This document shows, one piece after another, positions 6,544-11,152 of a DNA stretch of 11,152 nucleotides. The notes under the pieces were generated by a model. It was not told the origin of the DNA. It did no database searches and was given only the letters and a program-made list of their open reading frames with translations. Each line of letters starts with the position of its first letter. The first letter of the stretch is position 1. This stretch comes from Acetatifactor sp. (GTDB taxonomy: Bacteria; Bacillota; Clostridia; Lachnospirales; Lachnospiraceae), in NCBI GenBank assembly GCA_016303085.1, contig JAEDMI010000072.1, forward strand, positions 1-11,152, in the 5' to 3' direction. Position numbers and translations under genes: made by a program.

Positions 6544-6572
6544 CTGCTTTGTCAGGGAGGATATCTTAAATT

Positions 6573-7433
6573 ATGATTTATTTTTTATGTGTCATATTTA
6601 CTGTCATAATTTTTATTTTGTGTGTCAGAATCTGTCTTTTTCAAAAGAGTCTGAAAGAAATCAACCAGGGCCTCACAGAAATTTTGGAGCACAATTTTGA
6701 CACCAACGCCCTGCTTACCGTCTCCTCCGGGAACCGGCAAATCCGTATACTGGCCACACAGCTGAACAGGCAGCTTGCAACATTGCGCAAAGAACATCTG
6801 CGATACGAAAACGGGGACAGAGAATTGAAGGAAGCCATCACAAATGTCTCACACGATTTGCGCACACCCCTCACAGCCATGTGCGGTTATCTGGATTTGC
6901 TGCAGAAGGAGTTAGTAAATAATACTGCCGCAGATGCTCCCAAAGCGCTCCGCTATCTGGAAATCATCCGCAACCGCACCGAAGCCATGAGGCAGTTGAG
7001 CGCGGAGTTGTTTCGTTATTCCGTCGCTTTATCCGAAAATGAGCATCAACCGGTTGTCCTGTCATTGAACAAAGTTCTGGAAGAATGTCTCATTTCTTTC
7101 TGCAGTGAGCTGGAGCAGCGAGGCATTACGCCCGTTATTAATATGCCGGAAGAGACTGTATTTCGCACTCTGGACGCATTTTCCCTGACGCGGGTTTTCA
7201 ACAATATTATAAGCAATGCTGTAAAATACAGTGACGGGGATTTGCACATGACACTGACATCAGAGGGTGTTGTCACCTTTGCCAACAAGGCTGACCAAAG
7301 TTTAAGCCACGAGCTTGATGGTTCCACCGGTCTGGGGCTTTCCATCGCGAAACTTCTGACGGAACGCATGGGTGGTACCATCGATGCGGAATACAAAAAC
7401 GGGGAACTGTACATTACAGTACAATTCCCCTGA
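6573..7433 (+). CDS. Sensor histidine kinase, single membrane segment, F-box region missing
   Basis: The 286-residue product has one N-terminal membrane helix (about 2-22) and no sizeable sensor domain, then a dimerisation/H-box AITNVSHDLRTPL with phospho-acceptor H94, an N-box RVFNNIISNAVKYS (208-220), and a G2 box STGLGLSIAKLL (251-262). Between N-box and G2 the text runs FANKADQSLSHELDGSTGLG. In related short kinases about 13-16 residues of the type LFDRFYTVETARN stand just before STGLG; here they are missing without loss of frame. The ATP lid would be altered, so activity is uncertain. AGGGAGG (6554-6560) precedes the start by 12 bases. Its partner would be the upstream response regulator. 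A terminator follows at 7485. Confidence 0.88.
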   Translation: MIYFLCVIFTVIIFILCVRICLFQKSLKEINQGLTEILEHNFDTNALLTVSSGNRQIRILATQLNRQLATLRKEHLRYENGDRELKEAITNVSHDLRTPLTAMCGYLDLLQKELVNNTAADAPKALRYLEIIRNRTEAMRQLSAELFRYSVALSENEHQPVVLSLNKVLEECLISFCSELEQRGITPVINMPEETVFRTLDAFSLTRVFNNIISNAVKYSDGDLHMTLTSEGVVTFANKADQSLSHELDGSTGLGLSIAKLLTERMGGTIDAEYKNGELYITVQFP

Positions 7434-7484
7434 TTTTATGTTTCCGGTCATGCCATCATCAGACATTACAATCAATCAGTGAAG

Positions 7485-7505
7485 AATGCCCATCAGGGTA
7501 TTTTT
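7485..7505 (+). terminator. Intrinsic terminator after the histidine kinase
   Basis: AATGCCC (7485-7491), loop ATCA, GGGTATT (7496-7502) form a 7-bp stem with one G.U pair, followed by a run of T ending at 7505. It ends the rightward operon. On the opposite strand the same hairpin lacks a clean T tract, so it is at best a weak stop for the convergent gene ending at 7505. Confidence 0.65.
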
Positions 7506-8608
7506 CAGCATCTGACTTCCACATCGCCGCTTCCGGTGCGCACCGACACCTTACAATCACCATTTCCCACGGTGATGCTGCCGCAGGTTACCTGATGCTG
7601 TTCTCCGTCTGCTCCATAGATAGCGCAATCTCCGCTTCCAACAGTGGCATGCACCTCCGCGCCTCCGGCTCTTGTTAAATCCAGCTCCGCATCGCCGCTA
7701 CCCGTTGTCACATTGATTCGTCTGACTCCGCTCTCCGCTTTAAGTTCTACGTCGCCACTTCCTGTTTTAATAATATATTCCTCCAGACTTCCCTCAATTT
7801 CCATATCACCACTGCCTGTTCCGGCAGTCAATGTTGCCGCTGTCAAATCGCTGACTTCAATATCACCGCTTGCTGTCTGCATGCGCACTGTTTCTGCCCG
7901 CGCACCTGTCAAATCAATATCGCCGCTTGCTGTCTGAAAAGACATTCCCGCACTCTCCATATCGTCCAAATTCATATCCCCGCTGGTAGTCTTAAGTTCC
8001 AGCTGATTTGTTCTGACTCCTCTTACATCCAAATCTCCGCTCAAAGTTACCGCTTCTACCCTGGGTATTCCTGCGGGAATGCGCACTGTCAACTGAATAT
8101 TTCCATTGCACTGTGTCATGCTATTATAGGAAAGTATTGTCTTTCCGAAAAGTACTATTTTTTTCTTGTCTTTTCTTTCTCCGCTGTCCTTCACACCCAC
8201 ATGGAAAACACCATTCTCTTCATACTGATAGAATCGATATTTCTGCTGTATGTATGCATCCCCATCATTTTGATAATCCACGGAGATGCAGCCGTCATCG
8301 GAGCCTTCCAGATATACATCCGCTACCAGTCCCTCTATAGCGATTGCCTTGTATTCGCCCTCGTAGGTGCTGTTCTTTCGGGAAACATTGTCCATTGCCT
8401 GGATTTCCTGCTTCATGTCCTCCTCCGGCAGTTCCTGGATCATATCCTCAATACTGCCAAGTTCCTCAATAATTTCATCTTCGGTTTTTCCCGCTGCCAG
8501 TCCTTCCGCAAAATGCTGCTCATAGTCCTCCATGATTTCCTGCTGTAACTCCATGTTAAAGCTCTCCAGCTTATGCTTTAACGCACTCAAATATTCAGAT
8601 TTTGTCAT
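7505..8608 (-). CDS. HAAS (DUF1700) domain protein with DUF4097 GSGD-repeat beta-helix
   Basis: Residues 1-64 (MTKSEYLSALKHKLESF... DEIIEELGSIEDMIQEL) are a HAAS/DUF1700 helical domain, the usual companion of PadR regulators. Residues about 83-367 are a DUF4097-type beta-helix, with repeats of about 19 residues each beginning SGD: SGDLDV, SGDMNL, SGDIDL, SGDIEV, SGDMEI, SGDVEL, SGDAEL, SGDCAI, NGDCKV, SGDVEV. No signal peptide or membrane helix is seen, unlike the membrane-anchored LiaG-type proteins that carry DUF4097, so it looks cytoplasmic or associates through a partner. The start at 8608 has AAAGGAGGAG (8613-8622). It follows padR by 72 bases in the same direction. Function is unknown; family analogy points to envelope-stress modules. 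Confidence 0.88.
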   Translation of the reverse strand: MTKSEYLSALKHKLESFNMELQQEIMEDYEQHFAEGLAAGKTEDEIIEELGSIEDMIQELPEEDMKQEIQAMDNVSRKNSTYEGEYKAIAIEGLVADVYLEGSDDGCISVDYQNDGDAYIQQKYRFYQYEENGVFHVGVKDSGERKDKKKIVLFGKTILSYNSMTQCNGNIQLTVRIPAGIPRVEAVTLSGDLDVRGVRTNQLELKTTSGDMNLDDMESAGMSFQTASGDIDLTGARAETVRMQTASGDIEVSDLTAATLTAGTGSGDMEIEGSLEEYIIKTGSGDVELKAESGVRRINVTTGSGDAELDLTRAGGAEVHATVGSGDCAIYGADGEQHQVTCGSITVGNGDCKVSVRTGSGDVEVRC

Positions 8609-8624
8609 AGCTCTCCTCCTTTAC

Positions 8625-8638
8625 GCCGCCCCTGCGGC
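8625..8638 (-). other. Short GC hairpin between padR-like and HAAS/DUF4097 genes
   Basis: GCCGC (8625-8629) and GCGGC (8634-8638) enclose a four-base loop immediately upstream of the strong ribosome binding site of the HAAS/DUF4097 gene. No T tract follows, so it is not a terminator. It could mark an RNA processing or stabilising point that separates expression of the two genes; that is inference from position only. Confidence 0.3.
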
Positions 8639-8680
8639 AGATCTCTTTACGCTGTTTTCCATAATCATTCTTTATTCTTT

Positions 8681-8989
8681 TCAGTCTCTCATCAGATTGT
8701 TCACTGCCTGAATAAAATCTTCCCATTCCTGCTTTAGCGCTTTCTGGTACTGCACTCCTTTTTCCGTCAGCCTGTAATATTTTCTGGCGGGCCCGGATTC
8801 CGACTCTATCAGGTAGGTAGTCACATAGTCATCATCCTTCAGTTTACGTAGGATGGGATACAAAGTTCCTCCGGCAATAGACATTTCCACAGAAATCCGT
8901 TCTGTCAGTTCATAGCCGTATTTATCACCCTGCACAAGCTGAGAAAGTACACAAAGCTCTAATGCACCCTTCTTAAACTGCGTATTCAT
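8681..8989 (-). CDS. PadR-family transcriptional regulator
   Basis: The 102-residue protein is a single PadR winged helix: KGALELCVLSQLVQGDKYGYELTERI (7-32), then SIAGGTLYPILRKLKDDDYV (37-56) with the recognition-helix signature GTLYPxLxxL, and the wing GPARKYYRLTEKG (66-78). A short C-terminal helix (to 102) would dimerise. PadR proteins are ligand-responsive repressors that commonly control their own operon. The start at 8989 has AAGGGGGAA (8995-9003), five bases upstream. It lies 18 bases after a 21-codon ORF and 72 bases before the HAAS/DUF4097 gene, and is probably cotranscribed with both from the promoter at 9113-9141. The perfect palindrome at 9132-9145 is its best operator candidate. 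Confidence 0.95.
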   Translation of the reverse strand: MNTQFKKGALELCVLSQLVQGDKYGYELTERISVEMSIAGGTLYPILRKLKDDDYVTTYLIESESGPARKYYRLTEKGVQYQKALKQEWEDFIQAVNNLMRD

Positions 8990-9007
8990 TGCACTTCCCC
9001 CTTCTTT

Positions 9008-9073
9008 TTATCTTTTTATCCAATGATAAGTTCTCCAAATCCCCCAGTAAAAGTTTCTCGCATATATGCTCAT
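9008..9073 (-). CDS. Small cationic aromatic ORF (21 codons) heading the PadR operon
   Basis: ATG at 9071-9073 is preceded, five bases away, by AAGGAGGTG (9079-9087), which matches the 16S anti-Shine-Dalgarno over nine bases; this is the strongest ribosome site in the window. The frame begins MSIYARN, continues FYWGIWRTYHWIKR, and ends with TAA at 9008-9010. Seven of 21 residues are aromatic (three Trp, three Tyr, one Phe); it has two internal Arg plus a C-terminal Lys-Arg and no acidic residue. The stop lies 18 bases before the PadR start, just ahead of the PadR ribosome site, so coupling is likely. It could be a membrane-associated small protein, a sensor/leader peptide, or simply a translated leader. 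I recognise no family. A good promoter lies about 35 bases upstream. Confidence 0.55.
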   Translation of the reverse strand: MSIYARNFYWGIWRTYHWIKR

Positions 9074-9112
9074 GTACCCACCTCCTTCTTTCTATTCTTT
9101 GTTAATGAGATG

Positions 9113-9141
9113 ATTGTATCACAAGCTATTATATATTGCAA
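9113..9141 (-). promoter_or_regulatory. Promoter of the small ORF / PadR / HAAS-DUF4097 operon
   Basis: On the minus strand TTGCAA (9136-9141) and TACAAT (9113-9118) are exactly 17 bases apart, and TGA precedes the -10 as an extended element. The start would be near 9106, giving a leader of about 33 bases before the small ORF. The surroundings are strongly A/T-rich (an A8 run lies just upstream), like an UP element. Confidence 0.75.
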
Positions 9142-9145
9142 TATA
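9132..9145. promoter_or_regulatory. Perfect 14-bp palindrome over the -35 box (PadR operator candidate)
   Basis: TATATTGCAATATA reads the same on both strands and is centred exactly on the -35 hexamer TTGCAA. A dimer bound here would exclude RNA polymerase. PadR proteins bind A/T-rich dyads in their own promoters, so autoregulation is the simplest reading. It is not the ATGT-N8-ACAT dyad of the classical PadR box, so the assignment rests on position and symmetry. Confidence 0.5.
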
Positions 9146-9182
9146 CTATTTAAAAAAAAGTACTTGTTTAATTCTTAATATT

Positions 9183-9223
9183 AAAAAGGAACCCTGTCCG
9201 TCCAATGACAGACAAAGTTCCTT
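9183..9223 (-). terminator. Intrinsic terminator after gltD
   Basis: On the minus strand AAGGAAC (9217-9223) pairs with GTTCCTT (9186-9192). An inner stem pairs 9207-9211 with 9194-9198 (CTGTC/GACAG), and T5 follows at 9183-9187. It lies about 40 bases beyond the gltD stop and insulates the PadR operon promoter from glutamate synthase transcription. Confidence 0.82.
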
Positions 9224-9262
9224 CTAAACAAACAACATTTCAGCCCGAAATGACATGAAGTA

Positions 9263-10756
9263 CTATTGTACCACCAGATTGGAATATCCCATCAGACTCT
9301 CATCCACAGCCCTCGCTGCTTCTCTGCCTTCCCGAATAGCCCATACCACCAATGACTGGCCTCTGTGCATATCTCCGGTGACAAATACATTTTCCCTGCT
9401 GGTCTGATACTTTCCTGTTTCCGTCTTTACGTTGGTACGCTCGTTCAATTCCACCCCAAATGCATCGGCAATATAGTTCTGGGTGCCAAGGAAGCCGGCC
9501 GCAATCAATACGATGTCTGCGGGGATCTCCTGCTCACTGCCCGGCACTTCTTTCATATTCATGCGACCGGAGGCTGCATCCTTCTCCCAGGCAAGCTTCA
9601 CAATTTTCACCGCCTTTAAATTTCCGTTCTTATCCTTTATAAACTCTTTCACCGTAGACTCATAAATACGGGGATCATGACCGTAAACCGCAATGGCTTC
9701 CTCCTGACCGTAGTCTGTCTTGCAGACTTTGGGCCATTCGGGCCAGGGATTATTCTCCGCCCGCTTATCGGGAGCCTTCGGCATCATCTCAATCTGGGTC
9801 ACACTCTTGGCACCATGGCGAATGGATGTTCCCACACAATCGTTTCCGGTATCACCGCCGCCGATGATGACAACATGCTTGTCCTTTGTGTCCACATACT
9901 GTTTATCTTCAAAATCGGAATCCAAAAGGCTCTTTGTGTTTGCTTTCAGGAAATCCACCGCAAAGTAAATTCCCTTTGCATCCCTTCCTGATACCTTGAT
10001 ATCTCTGGGGTTGGAAGCTCCGCAGGCCAGAATGACGCGGTCGAATTCCCGCAGCAACTTGTCTGCTTTCATATCTCTGCCCACATCCACTCCCGTCACA
10101 AAGGTGACACCTTCTTCCTCCATAATCTTCTTTTTTCTGTCCACAATCTGCTTTTCCAGCTTCATATTCGGTATGCCGTACATCAACAGTCCTCCGATGC
10201 GGTCTGAACGCTCAAAGACTGTGACGGAATGTCCTCTCTTGTTCAGCTGGTCGGCTGCTGCAAGACCGGAGGGCCCGCTGCCCACGATGGCAATCGTCTT
10301 ACCTGTGCGGACCTTGGGGGGATTTGCCACCGCGTACCCTTCCGCATAAGCATTCTCGATAATGGCATACTCATTTTCTTTTGTGGAAACCGGGTCTCCG
10401 TTCAATCCACAGGTACATGCTGCCTCGCACAGCGCCGGACAGACTCTTGATGTAAACTCCGGAAAATTGTTGGTCTTCTTCAACCGGTTATATGCCTGCT
10501 CCCAGTTTCCCGTATACACCAGGTCATTCCATTCGGGAACCAGATTGTGCAGCGGACAACCGCTGGCCATGCCGCATATCATCATCCCGGACTGACAGAA
10601 GGGAACACCGCACTCCATGCAGCGTGCGCCCTGAAGCTGCTGCTGTTCTTTCGGCAAATGCTCGTGAAATTCATTGAAGTGCTTAATACGCTTCTTCGGG
10701 TCCTGAGCTTTACTGACTTCTCTCCTATATTCCATAAATCCGGTGGGCTTTCCCAT
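9263..10756 (-). CDS. gltD: Glutamate synthase small subunit (NADPH)
   Basis: GltD passes electrons from NADPH through FAD and Fe-S clusters to the large subunit, which turns 2-oxoglutarate and glutamine into two glutamates. The 497-residue protein is full length. The N-terminal Fe-S domain has cysteines at 46, 49, 54, 61 and 67 (CMECGVPFC...GCPLHN) and 106, 110, 114 and 116 (CPALCEAACTCG). The FAD dinucleotide motif is IAIVGSGPSGLAAA (155-168), with IGGLLMYGIP following, and the NADPH motif is VVIIGGGDTGNDCVGT (295-310). The C-terminal FAD contact is VFVTGDMHRGQSLVVWAI. The start at 10756 has AAAGGAGGAAA just upstream, within the 14-base gap after gltB. The gene order gltB-gltD is the usual one, and the unit ends at the terminator 9183-9223. 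Confidence 0.97.
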   Translation of the reverse strand: MGKPTGFMEYRREVSKAQDPKKRIKHFNEFHEHLPKEQQQLQGARCMECGVPFCQSGMMICGMASGCPLHNLVPEWNDLVYTGNWEQAYNRLKKTNNFPEFTSRVCPALCEAACTCGLNGDPVSTKENEYAIIENAYAEGYAVANPPKVRTGKTIAIVGSGPSGLAAADQLNKRGHSVTVFERSDRIGGLLMYGIPNMKLEKQIVDRKKKIMEEEGVTFVTGVDVGRDMKADKLLREFDRVILACGASNPRDIKVSGRDAKGIYFAVDFLKANTKSLLDSDFEDKQYVDTKDKHVVIIGGGDTGNDCVGTSIRHGAKSVTQIEMMPKAPDKRAENNPWPEWPKVCKTDYGQEEAIAVYGHDPRIYESTVKEFIKDKNGNLKAVKIVKLAWEKDAASGRMNMKEVPGSEQEIPADIVLIAAGFLGTQNYIADAFGVELNERTNVKTETGKYQTSRENVFVTGDMHRGQSLVVWAIREGREAARAVDESLMGYSNLVVQ

Positions 10757-10770
10757 TTTGATTTCCTCCT

Positions 10771-11152
10771 TTACTTTTTAGCGTTCGCATAAAATGCCTC
10801 AATCTGAGCCTGTTCAGCACTCAAGCCCTTCTCCTCCATCTGTACGATAGTCTTTAAAACACGCTCATAATCGTGAGGAATTATCTTCTTGAACTTGGGC
10901 AGATACTCTCCGAAATTGTCCAGAATCCTCTTTCCCTTTTCGGAATTGGTCAAGGCAACATGCTCTTGAATCATTGCTTTCAGTTCCAGCACATCATATT
11001 TGGAGGTAATCTCTCCGGAAGAAACCATTTCCTTATTCAATCGCTTATACAGGTCATTGCCCTCATCCAGCACATAAGCAATACCGCCGCTCATACCCGC
11101 GGCAAAATTCTTGCCCGTGGGTCCCAGCACAACTACACGTCCGCCTGTCATA
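10771..11152 (-). CDS. gltB: Glutamate synthase large subunit, C-terminal end (partial)
   Basis: The last 127 or so codons of the large subunit are present and the gene continues beyond the right edge. The beginning, TGGRVVVLGPTGKNFAAGMSGGIAYV, is the end of the GXGXG beta-helix domain (alpha subunit C-terminal domain) of glutamate synthase. NSEKGKRILDNFGEYLPKFKKIIPHDYERVL is the conserved tail that contacts the small subunit. The stop is at 10771-10773, 14 bases ahead of gltD, so the two are translationally close and cotranscribed. The glutaminase and FMN/3Fe-4S parts are outside the window. Confidence 0.95.
   Translation of the reverse strand, partial: MTGGRVVVLGPTGKNFAAGMSGGIAYVLDEGNDLYKRLNKEMVSSGEITSKYDVLELKAMIQEHVALTNSEKGKRILDNFGEYLPKFKKIIPHDYERVLKTIVQMEEKGLSAEQAQIEAFYANAKK

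Noticed and set aside
7644..7937. Rightward serine/proline-rich ORF with repeats
   Set aside because: It is the antisense of the GSGD repeats in the DUF4097 domain; the repetition comes from the real gene on the other strand.
7600..8060. Tandem DNA repeat or CRISPR-like array (recurring ATCGCCGCTT/ATATCACCGCT)
   Set aside because: Spacing follows about 57 bases, that is 19 codons, and differs in sequence; it is protein-level beta-helix repetition, not a DNA repeat array.

Overview
The window looks like chromosomal DNA of a low-to-moderate GC Clostridia, most probably a Lachnospiraceae-type gut anaerobe. The grounds are strong AAGGAGG-type ribosome binding sites, intrinsic terminators with T tracts, an ammonia-dependent AsnA, a two-subunit glutamate synthase with an N-terminal Fe-S domain, a Gram-positive type LexA operator (GAAC-N4-GTTC), and a typical PadR/HAAS-domain pair. 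No RNA gene, insertion sequence or CRISPR array was seen.

Layout. 1-139 (-): first 46 codons of a radical SAM protein that resembles the 'putative DNA modification/repair' family, behind a promoter that carries one perfect and one near-perfect LexA box. 344-1354 (+): asnA, ending inside a bidirectional terminator. 1380-4652 (-): a polytopic GT-C-like membrane protein and an acyltransferase-3 protein, probably one envelope-polysaccharide transcription unit with a good promoter at 4731-4759. 4653-5048: a long non-coding stretch with three consecutive hairpins capped by GAA. 5049-7433 (+): a response regulator / ABC ATPase / ABC permease / histidine kinase operon that is visibly decayed. The regulator has lost one A near its end, its tail is fused to the second half of the ATPase, the ATPase is fused to the second half of the permease, and the kinase lacks its F-box segment. 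7505-9073 (-): a small operon made of a 21-codon cationic aromatic ORF, a PadR regulator, and a protein with an N-terminal HAAS (DUF1700) domain and a GSGD-repeat DUF4097 beta-helix. Its promoter has a perfect 14-bp palindrome centred on the -35 box. 9263-11152 (-): gltD and the 3' end of gltB with their terminator.

How the genes fit together. asnA and gltBD both assimilate nitrogen (asparagine and glutamate synthesis), though they are separate transcription units. The acyltransferase and GT-C-like proteins probably build or decorate a surface glycan. The decayed two-component/ABC operon was probably a peptide- or antibiotic-sensing efflux module. The PadR/HAAS/DUF4097 unit is probably an envelope-stress type module by analogy with LiaG/YvlB-like proteins.

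The most informative observations are the SOS-type control region of the uncharacterised radical SAM gene, the series of deletions in the two-component/ABC operon, and the unannotated small ORF that heads the PadR operon. All family names are assigned by reading the translations, without database searches.
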